Source of the DNA: Planctomycetota bacterium | GTDB taxonomy: Bacteria; Planctomycetota; JAPUJT01 | Assembly (NCBI GenBank): GCA_027296055.1 | Contig: JAPUJT010000109.1 | Span: forward strand, 1 to 47,286 | Length of the DNA stretch: 47,286 bases | Direction: 5' to 3' | Translations under genes and position numbers: made by a program | Notes under the pieces: generated by a model | Seen by the model: only the letters and a program-made list of their open reading frames with translations | What the model was told of the DNA's origin: nothing | Databases searched by the model: none | Shown here: piece after piece, positions 17,161 to 24,779 of the stretch | Numbering within the stretch: the first letter of the stretch is position 1 | Layout: every line of letters starts with the position of its first letter

Positions 17161-17263
17161 GCCTAACATTGCGGGGCTCAGCCGCCAACGGCGCTCCCTC
17201 TATTCAACTGTCCCGTTCGCTCCCAAGCCAGCGCCGCCCGTCGGCTGCAGGGGCTTGTTGGGC
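17161..17263 (-). other. Integron attC site (cassette of the CrtO-like gene)
   Basis: Read on the minus strand, this 103-base site starts with GCCCAAC (R'') and ends with GTTAGGC (R'), both perfect core boxes. The arms AAGCCCCTGCAGCCG and CGGCTGAGCCCCGCAAT are imperfect inverted repeats, with an inner GCGCC/GGCGC pairing. The 3' end of the CrtO-like frame runs into it, so the protein tail KPLQPTGG is attC sequence in translation, a pattern seen in many cassette genes. Confidence 0.88.
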
Positions 17264-17841
17264 AGCTCGCCAGGGTGCGACTTGCGCCTTCCGTCGCTTG
17301 GACCGAACAACCGCTCGGTCCGGACCCGAACATACCGCATGGAGAGCACGGGATACGCGTTGAGCAGGACGTTGAACATCACCAGCCAGCCAGCTGTATC
17401 CCACCATCCCCGGAACGCAACGTCCAGCGACAGGGTGCTCACAACGAGAAAAATGAGGAGATGAGCAGTCTCTGGTCCGAGAGTCGCCGCGTCGAGCACC
17501 GCCCAACCGGTTGGCCCCCGAACGTACCTTGGGAACGGACTCCGACCGTACAGCCCGGAACTGCGAAGGACACGCTGGAACAGCCGCACTTCGAGCGACT
17601 CGTACAGGCGACCGCTGCGCTCAAATGGTCGAACCCGATAGTACCCACGGCCAAACCGTATGGGCACGATCGACCAGATCACGCCCGCGAATGCCATCAA
17701 TGCCAAGTTGACCGCGAAAGCGAAAGCCACCGACCGACTGATCATCGAGACGCTCCAGAGCAAGGCCGTCACGGTAAGGACGACGATCAACATGGCCGTC
17801 CCAAGACCGCGGAGTCGATTCGGCGATACTGAAAACCTCAA
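17200..17841 (-). CDS. CrtO-like membrane protein in integron cassette
   Basis: A 213-residue integral membrane protein with hydrophobic segments at about 17-38, 41-58, 129-145 and 148-165. The middle and end resemble the glycosyl-4,4'-diaponeurosporenoate acyltransferase (CrtO) family: a RLYESLEVRLF block, GPETAHLLIFL, and WLVMFNVLLNAYPVLSMRY followed by Arg-rich residues. In staphylococci CrtO acylates a carotenoid glycoside; distant relatives are uncharacterised, so no substrate is claimed. The start is a TTG with GAGGG just upstream; an ATG at codon 17 is the alternative. The C-terminal ~20 residues are encoded by attC. Element copy B begins about ten bases upstream, so the cassette's left boundary and its preceding attC are missing. 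Confidence 0.72.
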   Translation of the reverse strand: MRFSVSPNRLRGLGTAMLIVVLTVTALLWSVSMISRSVAFAFAVNLALMAFAGVIWSIVPIRFGRGYYRVRPFERSGRLYESLEVRLFQRVLRSSGLYGRSPFPRYVRGPTGWAVLDAATLGPETAHLLIFLVVSTLSLDVAFRGWWDTAGWLVMFNVLLNAYPVLSMRYVRVRTERLFGPSDGRRKSHPGELPNKPLQPTGGAGLGANGTVE

Positions 17842-17850
17842 TGGACCCTC

Positions 17851-18293
17851 ACTGGTGTGCTGGTCCAGCGAGTTTGAGCGGTGGTTGGGATGTGGCCAAT
17901 TCGTCCAGGCTCACTGAGTTAGGGCCGCATTGGCAGGCGGCTGCTAAAGACTTCCGAATTCCGAAATGAGGCCGGGATCGTTCCTCAAGCTGGCCGAGAG
18001 CCTCCCGTGTAGGGGAATCCTACGGATGGTCTCAGATCCATTTGGCTGATGAGCTTCTCGGGCCCTGTGCCGAGTCGATCCCCGGGAGCAATCGGGGCTG
18101 CCACGACCTGGAGCGCCGTAGGTCAATGCGATGGTCGACGGCAATTCCGCTGCCTGCGAGGCAGAATTGGTTGCCTGTGACCCGTTTCGGAGTTCCTGCG
18201 GAATGGACTCTCTGAACATCGTAAACTTTTGAAGCTCAATCTGCTAGCCTTACGAGTCCTCGCGCGCGGACTCGGTGGACAAGTACACTACCT
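17851..18293 (+). mobile_element. MITE-like element, copy B
   Basis: The left end GGTGTGCTGGTCCAGCGAG is an imperfect inverted repeat of the right end, read on the minus strand as GTAGTGTACTTGTCCACCGAG. Interior blocks match copies A and C in order (GGCTCACTGAGTTAGGGCC, GGCAGGCGGCTGC, AAGACTTCCGAATTCC, CGATGGTCGACGG). It has the same orientation and size as copy A. The pair therefore brackets the two attC cassettes as direct repeats. Its right end is about ten bases from the HU gene stop. Confidence 0.75.
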
Positions 18294-18302
18294 CTGGTCC
18301 TT

Positions 18303-18578
18303 TTAATTCCGTATCCGGTCTTCCATCTCCCTGCCCGGTTTGAATTTGACTACTCGCTTCGCTGGAACATCCACCTGTTCACCAGTTCGCGGATTCCGAG
18401 CCTTCCGTGCTGAACGTATGTTCACTTCAAAGACACCGAAGTTTCGAAGTTCTATTCGGCCTTGACGGGCAATCGCGTCTATGATCGCATCAAACGTGCT
18501 TTGAACGACCTCCTTGGTTTCTTCCTGCGACAGTCCAATCCTTTTTGCAATTGTCCTCACTATCTCTTTCTTGGTCAT
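18303..18578 (-). CDS. HU/IHF-family DNA-binding protein
   Basis: A complete 91-residue bacterial histone-like protein. The N-terminal helices [25 protein letters not shown] are followed by the beta-arm region [13 protein letters not shown] and [16 protein letters not shown], with the DNA-intercalating Pro in RNPRTGE, and the C terminus [14 protein letters not shown]. It binds and bends DNA as a dimer in nucleoid organisation and can assist recombination. GAGGTGG precedes the ATG. It sits alone on the minus strand with element copy B just past its stop. Telling HU from IHF subunits needs alignment. Confidence 0.96.
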   Translation of the reverse strand: MTKKEIVRTIAKRIGLSQEETKEVVQSTFDAIIDAIARQGRIELRNFGVFEVNIRSARKARNPRTGEQVDVPAKRVVKFKPGREMEDRIRN

Positions 18579-18634
18579 GCTGCCACCTCATCGGGGAGGA
18601 GAATAGATTTGGGTGTGGTGGTCGTGTCCCTCCG

Positions 18635-18817
18635 ACAAATTCCATCCACATGATGAAGGCGCGCTCCTTCGGCGTCCAGTGATCCGGTCAGCAGTCTCCA
18701 CTGGCTGTCGGGTCGGCGAGATGTGTTCAGGCTGGCAGACGGCGGCATGAGATCAAGGAAGCCGTAACCCATTGCCTGACAGGCGCGCCGGACTTTTTCG
18801 GATGGACAGCCATCCAG
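18635..18817 (+). repeat. Family 2 plus family 3 repeats, joined
   Basis: TCCATCCACATGATGAAGGCGCG and following bases to about 18735 are the left part of family 2. It runs directly into a family-3 copy (18741-18813) with ATGAGATCAAGGAAGCC, TTGCCTGACAGGC and GGATGGACAGCCAT. A 141-codon minus frame across this stretch is built from the repeats and is not called as a gene. Confidence 0.65.
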
Positions 18818-18967
18818 GGCCGTCGGAATAACTTCACCCCACGACGTCCCTGGTTCGACCGGGAGGCCCGGGGGCCCCCAGAGGTAGAAGGTCCAGAATC
18901 CTAACACGCCTCCTGGATCGGCTTCAGAGTGCAACGTCAGACTGACTCTTTCCGGGTGCACCGGCAA

Positions 18968-19063
18968 CTCGACCAGGGGTTCTCCGGCGAGTTTGACCAA
19001 TATCTAGCCCTAGCTGCTGGGTCAGTCCCGGGTGGCGAGAGGAAAGTTGATTTGACTTCCCCT
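18968..19063 (+). repeat. Near-identical ~96-bp duplication, copy 1
   Basis: From CTCGACC through GTTTGACCAATATCTAGCC to TTGATTTGACTTCCCCT, this matches 28332-28426 with only a few differences. It covers the last ~14 codons of the metallohydrolase gene on the minus strand and ~55 bases beyond its stop. Other repeats in the window are far more diverged, so this copy event is recent. Confidence 0.85.
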
Positions 19064-20071
19064 CGCCGGGATCCAAAAGACCGTGGGAAGATTCGCCTCT
19101 CGAGCTGTCTCTTGGATCTCCTTGAGAAAATCCGTCATGTATGCCATCGTCAGGAATTCCATCTCCTCTTCGGGCTCCATGAAAAAGTCATCGTAGTGCG
19201 TTAGGATCACGTGCTTCGGCTTTAGACACTTCAGCTTCGTCTCCACGTAGTCATCGACGTTCTTCCAAGCCGCGACGGTAAGGATCGCTAGGTCGATGTC
19301 CCCCGTCTCATCGAGATCGGGAAGCCCTCGCATCCCTCCACTCGCCGAATCTGCGTAGAAAATCGTGAACTTCGAATTTTCTCCTGATTCGTCCATGAAC
19401 TGGATGACATAGGTCAGGGTTCTCCCCTCCTTGAAGTCCGAAGCCCACGTCGGCGGCTCCTTCGGGAGTGTCTTGACCTTCCCCTGGTACAGGTGGATGA
19501 TGCGATCCACGTGAGGCGAGTGTTTCGATCGGTAAGCTTTGAATCTGATGTTCGTGTTCGGAATCGTCAGCCAGACTTCCCGGGAGGCCCGCTTGACCCT
19601 ATCGTGGGGCACGTCGAGCGCACGGAGCAGATTGAAGGTCGTGAGGCTTCCGTAGGAGATGGCCTTCTTGGCGTGATGAATCGCCACGTCCGGAACATCG
19701 AGGAGGTGATCCCAGTGCGCGTGTCCGACCAGTATCCCGTCGACCTCCGAAACGTCCCCGATTCTCTTCTCAGTTACGTCATCGCGCACCTCGAGCTTCG
19801 TGAATACCGATCCGAGAAGGGACTGCTGCGAGAAAAAGGGATCGAGAAGGACTTGCTCATCACCGAGAGAGATGTGGAATCCGGCTGTGCCCAGCCATCG
19901 CACCTGGACCGTGTTCTGGTACGCCGTCTCCCTGTCTGAAGAAATGCTCGAATCGGCTCGCTGGATGCGAGCCACGTAGCCCTTGCGGAGCCATGAAGTT
20001 TCGGTCGTGCATCCGAGCGCGCTCAGGATGAGGAGCATTGTGACCATTGGTCCGAGTCTGTCCGTTCCCAT
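19022..20071 (-). CDS. Metallo-beta-lactamase-fold lipoprotein hydrolase
   Basis: A 349-residue protein that begins with a lipoprotein-type signal peptide, with Cys21 after LLILSALG. The MBL domain follows: VRWLGTAGFHISLG, then the zinc motif HAHWDH at 117-122, a KHSPHVDRI His around 200, YADSASGG, and HVILTHYDD near the end. The arrangement resembles the UlaG/RomA-like branch of MBL proteins, which hydrolyse lactones or phosphoesters. The substrate here is unknown. It is probably anchored in a membrane facing the periplasm. I chose the ATG at 20071 because GGGGGGAA lies five bases upstream and the signal peptide begins there; the frame extends to 20113. It is monocistronic by position. Its 3' end is duplicated near 28.4 kb. 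Confidence 0.9.
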   Translation of the reverse strand: MGTDRLGPMVTMLLILSALGCTTETSWLRKGYVARIQRADSSISSDRETAYQNTVQVRWLGTAGFHISLGDEQVLLDPFFSQQSLLGSVFTKLEVRDDVTEKRIGDVSEVDGILVGHAHWDHLLDVPDVAIHHAKKAISYGSLTTFNLLRALDVPHDRVKRASREVWLTIPNTNIRFKAYRSKHSPHVDRIIHLYQGKVKTLPKEPPTWASDFKEGRTLTYVIQFMDESGENSKFTIFYADSASGGMRGLPDLDETGDIDLAILTVAAWKNVDDYVETKLKCLKPKHVILTHYDDFFMEPEEEMEFLTMAYMTDFLKEIQETAREANLPTVFWIPARGSQINFPLATRD

Positions 20072-20381
20072 CTGATTCCCCCCCTTTACCTGCCTGTGAA
20101 TCCGAAAATGCATCCATTTCTGTTGCGATACGATGCGGAATAGTCATCTTGATGGCAATGGGTAAAGAGATCCCGGTTCCCCGATGCGGAGCAATAAGGA
20201 AAACGCTTTGGTCCGGTGGGACAGTCCCACTTTGAGCCATGGCCGAGGGACTGGGCGAGGGGGGCCAGATGGCGAAGCAGGGGAAGGAGTTCGACCCCGC
20301 GATCAAATCTAGATCAAGAATGGTCACCGACACAGTAGGGGGTACTTGTCGAGGGTCCTAGCTGGTTTGCTGCGACCAGAT
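20072..20381. other. Spacer upstream of the metallohydrolase gene
   Basis: No gene is supported. A short inverted repeat GTGGGA-CAG-TCCCAC is at about 20217-20231. It may be a terminator for the leftward pentapeptide gene or a regulatory hairpin for the metallohydrolase gene. No promoter boxes were assigned. Confidence 0.35.
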
Positions 20382-20705
20382 TCACTCTTCACTCATTACT
20401 TCACCATCGACTATCGCTCCGTGGTTCTTCGCCCACTCAAGAAATCCCACAGGTGGATTCCTGACGCTTGATATGACGGCACCTCCGATGTAAATGATTT
20501 CTTCCCAATTCTGCACACTTCCTAGATGTGTTCCCTCCATTCTGGCACCGCCAACTCTTGCTTCTGAGAGATTGGCACCTACAAGGATGGTGTCCCGCAA
20601 GTCAGCATCCTGAAAGTCAGCGTGTGCTAGGTTGGCCTTGCTGAGCTGCGCGCCTTGCAGATTACCCCCCCCAAGTCGAGTAAAGAAAAGGCTACAGCGC
20701 TCCAT
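20382..20705 (-). CDS. Pentapeptide-repeat protein, probably 5'-truncated
   Basis: From the ATG at 20705 the frame gives 107 residues with A(D/N)LXX repeats: GNLQGAQLSKANLAHADFQDADLRDTILVGANLSEARV (in pieces, residues of about 14-55). These would form a right-handed quadrilateral beta-helix, followed by a non-repeat C terminus. The same frame stays open upstream to a TGA at 20859 and still reads as pentapeptide sequence (FAFAGLRRANL, IDLQHANLSGSY), with no ATG, GTG or TTG. The gene was therefore longer and has lost its start, by truncation or a frameshift near 20.85 kb. It may be a pseudogene; internal initiation at 20705 is possible. The function is not predictable. Confidence 0.65.
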   Translation of the reverse strand: MERCSLFFTRLGGGNLQGAQLSKANLAHADFQDADLRDTILVGANLSEARVGGARMEGTHLGSVQNWEEIIYIGGAVISSVRNPPVGFLEWAKNHGAIVDGEVMSEE

Positions 20706-20884
20706 ATAACTCCCTGAGAGATTCGCGTGCTGCAGATCTATCTCTGGAAGCTGCAGTCCGTAACCAAGGTTGGCTCGCCTAAGGCCTGCGAAGGCAAAGG
20801 TAGACCTGGCTATTACCGAACCCCGTAGATTTTCAAAGCAGGATGAGATAGCTCGTGCTCAATCTCGGTGAACCAGCACAGGAC

Positions 20885-21112
20885 TTCACCATCGCTACGA
20901 GCGCGTCGCCGCCTGAGGCGCGATGGAGCTCTCAATTTCGCACCCCCAGCGCACCGAGTTCCGCGCGATCCCTTGCATGCCGGTTGGGCAGATCTGGTCA
21001 TCCTTAACAACTCGAGGCCGGGGAGACGTGAGAAGAGCGGCGAGCAGAATTGCTGGACGCGAAAGGTGCGCCTTCATCATGTGGATGGAATTTGTCACAT
21101 GGACAGGACTCC
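20885..21112 (-). repeat. Dispersed repeat family 2, inverted copy
   Basis: Read on the minus strand, it has TTCCATCCACATGATGAAGGCGCA at its start and AGGCGGCGACGCGCTCGTAGCGATGG at its end, the two conserved ends of the ~200-230-base family-2 element. The middle is more diverged. It has no coding capacity. Confidence 0.55.
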
Positions 21113-21510
21113 GAACCTCGCCGTAATGCATCCGGTCTCCCGGCCGGCCGGCTTGACCTCGCACCTACGTATCGCATGGGCACGCGAATTCCCCTTGATC
21201 TCTCTGACTGGACTTGGTAATCGATAGTCTATCTACAGAGCACCCCTTTGAGGGACCAGGCATTCCCGAGGGTCTGATCGGCCGTCGTGGACCGCGTCGC
21301 GCGGTCCGTGGCATACATCTTAGGTTGATAATGGTTCCGCGTCTTACGCTGACCATGGCGGAACCTCTAGGTACAGGGGAGCTATTGTGGACAGAGACGC
21401 CTGCGCGTCTCGTGTGTGCCTCTTTTGCTCAACGAGCATGGAGAACGGAGGCCGACCTATCTCGACAGGATTGGGCCGAGCCTCACAAGTTGATTGGAAG
21501 GACTGGACCA

Positions 21511-23439
21511 ATGGCACGATCCATATGGGTGTCTACCTTTACCATCACTGTGGGGATACTTGTCTTCGCTGGGAGCAGTGTAGCCATTGCGGCCCCAGGC
21601 AATATCACCCTGGATTCAGTGGACACAGATTTTGATGAGGTCCACCCCGGAGCCACAGCGATCAAAGTCACCTTCACGGGAACCAATAACACCGGACACA
21701 CGATCAAGATCCTGTGCGAGACGGACAAGACTTTCCCGAAATTCGAGGATTCTACGGGGTGCGACTGTAGCTCGGACTATTCGTTCGTGTACGAGGGGAC
21801 GTGTCCGGAGAACATTGCTGACAGCGCCACCTTTACCGTCGAATTCTGCGTAACCGTCACGACCATCAGCCCGCCAGGCTGCTTGGGCGATATCACCATC
21901 GATGGCAAGGTCACGGCAAAAAAGCAGACGGGGAATCCGACTTGGTCGGACGATGGGGCAACCACGACAGATGAATGGAAAATGTTCGACATTGTCTACG
22001 TGACGATCGCGGACGTGAAGGCGAGCTCCTCCACGATTGATGATTCACAATGTAACGCGCAATTCGGGCATGCGGTGGCCGTCGGCAAAGTGTCGGATAC
22101 CGCAACAGCCAACCCCAATATAGACAATCTTGCCCGAGATTCGATCGTTGGCGCTCCACTCTACGACAACGGATCGTTCACCGATGCCGGGAAGGTCTAC
22201 ATCTTCCCTAACCTTCGCGGCTGCTCCGGCGAAGACAATTACAATACTCAAACGTTGACCAAGAGCCTCTCGAACGAGCGATTCGGATGGGCGGTCGCCG
22301 TCGCGGATTTCGATGATTCCTTTGACTGCGACGATCTCGTTGTAGGTGCGCCGGGTCATGGTACGGACGCGGGGGTTGTATTTTCGTACGAGTCAAATTG
22401 CGATCCGGCCTTCACGGGGATCAGCACCTTGGCCATTGGTTGCTCGGGTGGAGGCGGGCAGGACGATGGACTCTTCGGATTCAGCCTGGCTTTGGGAGAT
22501 GTGGCAGAAAGCACCGACATCGACCTTGTGGTCGGCAGCCCCGGCGCAGGAGATCTAACCACATGCTCTCCCTCAACTCAGCCTGGCCTGGTAGCGGCCC
22601 ACGAGGGCGATGGCGCTGGGGGCTGGAACCGCTTCGCCTTTCCGGACGATGGCATCCTCGAGAGCGACAACGCGGAGGACGGTGGGGAATTCGGATATTC
22701 CGTGGCCATTGGAGACACCGACGGCGATGGCACGCTGGATATCATCGTCGGCGCGCCGGGAGAGGATTCGGATACGGGACGTGTCTACATCTACGAGTTC
22801 AGCGCCACCAGCGTGACCACTCTCGCTACGATCACCGACCCTTCATCGACCCGAGTTACCGGCGAGCGCTTCGGAACCTCCGTGGCCGTCGGAGACATGG
22901 ACGGAGATGGGAAGGCCGATCTGGCCATCGGGGCACCGGATTGGAAGGCCACTACGGTTTCATTCAATAGTGGCAAGGTGACCCTCGTCTTCGATCCCAC
23001 GGCGGCCACGCCAACTTTTCGGGATTTCACAGATCCCAACCTCGAAAATGATGGCCAGCTTGGTTGGGCCCTCGCGATGGGAGATGTTGATAGCGACTCG
23101 AACGGATACGTCGATGTCGTGATTGGGTCCCCATGCGCATCACCCGGAAACGAAGGGCAGAACAAGGATGCCGGCGAAGTCTTCATTCTGCTCAATCCGG
23201 CGACCACTGGTGACTTCGATATCCGGTACAATTTTCACTCCCAGTCCTGCGGCCCTCAGGCCGACCCGCTCGAAGGAGCACAGTTCGGATACTCCGTGGC
23301 GGTGACTCGAATTCCCGATGCGACATCCTGCAGCGGAAAGGCTGAAATCATCATCGGCGAACCCCACGGCGGAGACGATCCCTTCGGCTGCGGGACCAAT
23401 TTGCGTGAGGGGAGCGTAAGGAATCTGAACAAGAATTAG
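21511..23439 (+). CDS. Exported FG-GAP (integrin-alpha-like) protein, paralogue 2
   Basis: A 642-residue close paralogue of the protein at 1293-3191, alignable along its length. The ATG at 21511 follows GGAAGG and starts a signal peptide (MARSIWVSTFTITVGILVFA, then SSVAIAAPG). The N-terminal beta domain follows (TLDSVDTDFDEVHPGA). FG-GAP repeats run from AQFGHAVAVG to AQFGYSVAVTR, seven in all, several with Ca loops such as DTDGDGTLD and DMDGDGKAD. Paired cysteines in the N-terminal domain (CETDKTF, GCDCSSD, GTCPEN) suggest disulphides and export to an oxidising compartment. There is no membrane anchor. The upstream in-frame extension to 21214 is not coding. The role is unknown; surface binding is plausible. 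Strong hairpins follow the gene. Confidence 0.93.
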   Translation: MARSIWVSTFTITVGILVFAGSSVAIAAPGNITLDSVDTDFDEVHPGATAIKVTFTGTNNTGHTIKILCETDKTFPKFEDSTGCDCSSDYSFVYEGTCPENIADSATFTVEFCVTVTTISPPGCLGDITIDGKVTAKKQTGNPTWSDDGATTTDEWKMFDIVYVTIADVKASSSTIDDSQCNAQFGHAVAVGKVSDTATANPNIDNLARDSIVGAPLYDNGSFTDAGKVYIFPNLRGCSGEDNYNTQTLTKSLSNERFGWAVAVADFDDSFDCDDLVVGAPGHGTDAGVVFSYESNCDPAFTGISTLAIGCSGGGGQDDGLFGFSLALGDVAESTDIDLVVGSPGAGDLTTCSPSTQPGLVAAHEGDGAGGWNRFAFPDDGILESDNAEDGGEFGYSVAIGDTDGDGTLDIIVGAPGEDSDTGRVYIYEFSATSVTTLATITDPSSTRVTGERFGTSVAVGDMDGDGKADLAIGAPDWKATTVSFNSGKVTLVFDPTAATPTFRDFTDPNLENDGQLGWALAMGDVDSDSNGYVDVVIGSPCASPGNEGQNKDAGEVFILLNPATTGDFDIRYNFHSQSCGPQADPLEGAQFGYSVAVTRIPDATSCSGKAEIIIGEPHGGDDPFGCGTNLREGSVRNLNKN

Positions 23440-23516
23440 CCCTATGATCTGAGACTAGTCAGGACTCCAGCGTGCCCACGCGGCCGTCGTGTGGGACAAA
23501 TGCTGATCGTTTTGTC

Positions 23517-23543
23517 GGGGGGGTTGGTCACCCCAACCCCCCC
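23517..23543 (+). terminator. 11-bp G/C hairpin after FG-GAP gene 2
   Basis: GGGGGGGTTGG pairs perfectly with CCAACCCCCCC around a five-base loop, 78 bases after the stop. It is the strongest terminator-like stem in the window, but a T-run is absent. Confidence 0.55.
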
Positions 23544-23572
23544 ATGCCCGTCCTGCTTTGAAAGTCTTCGGA

Positions 23573-23612
23573 GTATCTTCTGTGGGGCGCCCTGGCGGCC
23601 CACAGAAGATAC
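23573..23612. repeat. 14-bp perfect inverted repeat
   Basis: GTATCTTCTGTGGG and CCCACAGAAGATAC pair perfectly around a 12-base loop that itself contains GCGCC/GGCGG. It lies 30 bases after the previous hairpin. It could be a second, bidirectional terminator or the end of a mobile element. Confidence 0.6.
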
Positions 23613-23789
23613 CCCGACTATTCGTAAAGACAGGATGGGATAAGGCAGACCGTCCTTTGGAGCCATAGGAGACAGGCGACGGGACACACCATAGGGCGAT
23701 TGATCTCAGAAGAAATCGAAATAGCTCCTGGCTGCACGGAGTTCATGCCTGATGCTGACACCGGACTCCATTTTGTGATTCTACGCTTC

Positions 23790-23900
23790 ACAGATGTCGT
23801 GGGGTCAAGAAACACCGGGCAGGCTGGATCACCGCCGACCGACCGATAATGTTGGAATTCGAACGATCCTAGGCTCAGGATCTCGTCCGAGATCCACGCT
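23790..23900 (+). repeat. Dispersed repeat family 1, copy 3
   Basis: TCGTGGGGTCAAGAAACACC, then GAATTCGAACGATCCTAGG, then CAGGATCTCGTCCGAGAT follow the same order as the copies at 385 and 3318. Confidence 0.65.
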
Positions 23901-23999
23901 GCGTACTCTCCCTACGGAAATCACAAGACTCAACCGATTAGAGAAAGGAAGGTTACGTCAGTATCGCTCCATGCATCACGGGGAGGATCATTCTGGACC

Positions 24000-24182
24000 T
24001 CGTCGGTCATGCCCATCCTATCAAGATACTGCCGGGCTTCGATTCCGCTGCGGATTGGCGCTCACGTACCGAATTTGGCAAGATCGCCATTCAGAAACTC
24101 AGCCGCCCCGTTTGAGCCCCAGGATCTGCCCCTCATCCAGAGAGCTGGATCCAAATCCTGGGGCCCAAGATGCCGTTCTCTG
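24000..24182 (-). repeat. Inverted match to the 565-745 repeat
   Basis: The reverse complement of this stretch, including CATCTTGGGCCCCAGGAT, CTGGATGAGG, GATCTTGCCAAATTC and TATCTTGATAGGATGGGC, aligns along its whole length with 565-745. It lies in the geneless gap before the sialidase-like gene, which holds no other recognisable feature apart from a G6A/TC6 hairpin at about 24441-24457. Confidence 0.6.
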
Positions 24183-24779
24183 ACCGGAAACATGGGTTTC
24201 AAGGCCAATTGCCGGGGAAGGGCCATTTTGATAGGACGGCCAACGGACCCTGCGGTCCTGCGTCTTAAACCTCGCCGAAGCCCCGCGTCCCGTCCCTTCC
24301 ATCAGCCAAACCTCTCCCGAGCTCCCGGGCCTGAACCCGGCCTTATAGAGTGTACGGCACTCCGGTGACACCAACGCCTCCGGTCCCGTGGGGATAGGAC
24401 CAGAACGGAAAAAACTCGCCTTCGGGTTGGATCAAGATCTGGGGGGATGGTCCCCCCCCCCACCCACCTGGAGGCTCCGCCGGGATAGAGGACGTTGCCC
24501 ACACTCCTCGACAAAGAGACTCGACGATTGTCCCTTGACAGGCGCGCGGGGGTCGTCTACGGTCGGGGCTGGACACCAGGGCATCCTCAGCGAGATATCC
24601 AGCCGGCCTGTACCGCCCGCATGATTGCGCCGCCCGCGTACATAGAGCGGGCGTGGGAGAAGTGCCGGGACAGCCTCAACTTCGAGTACGGAGACGACGA
24701 TCCAGGTATCTCGCCGGAAGGGACCGGGCCTCGTTGGGACGGTGTTCCGCGCGGAAGTCAAGAGGGAGGAGATGATCTA

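Noticed and set aside
18575..19000. 141-codon minus frame
   Set aside because: Most of it is built from family-2 and family-3 repeats. It overlaps the HU start by a few bases and has no motif.
20984..20990. GTTGGGC as an attC R' box
   Set aside because: No partner box or inverted arms nearby. The stretch belongs to an inverted family-2 repeat.
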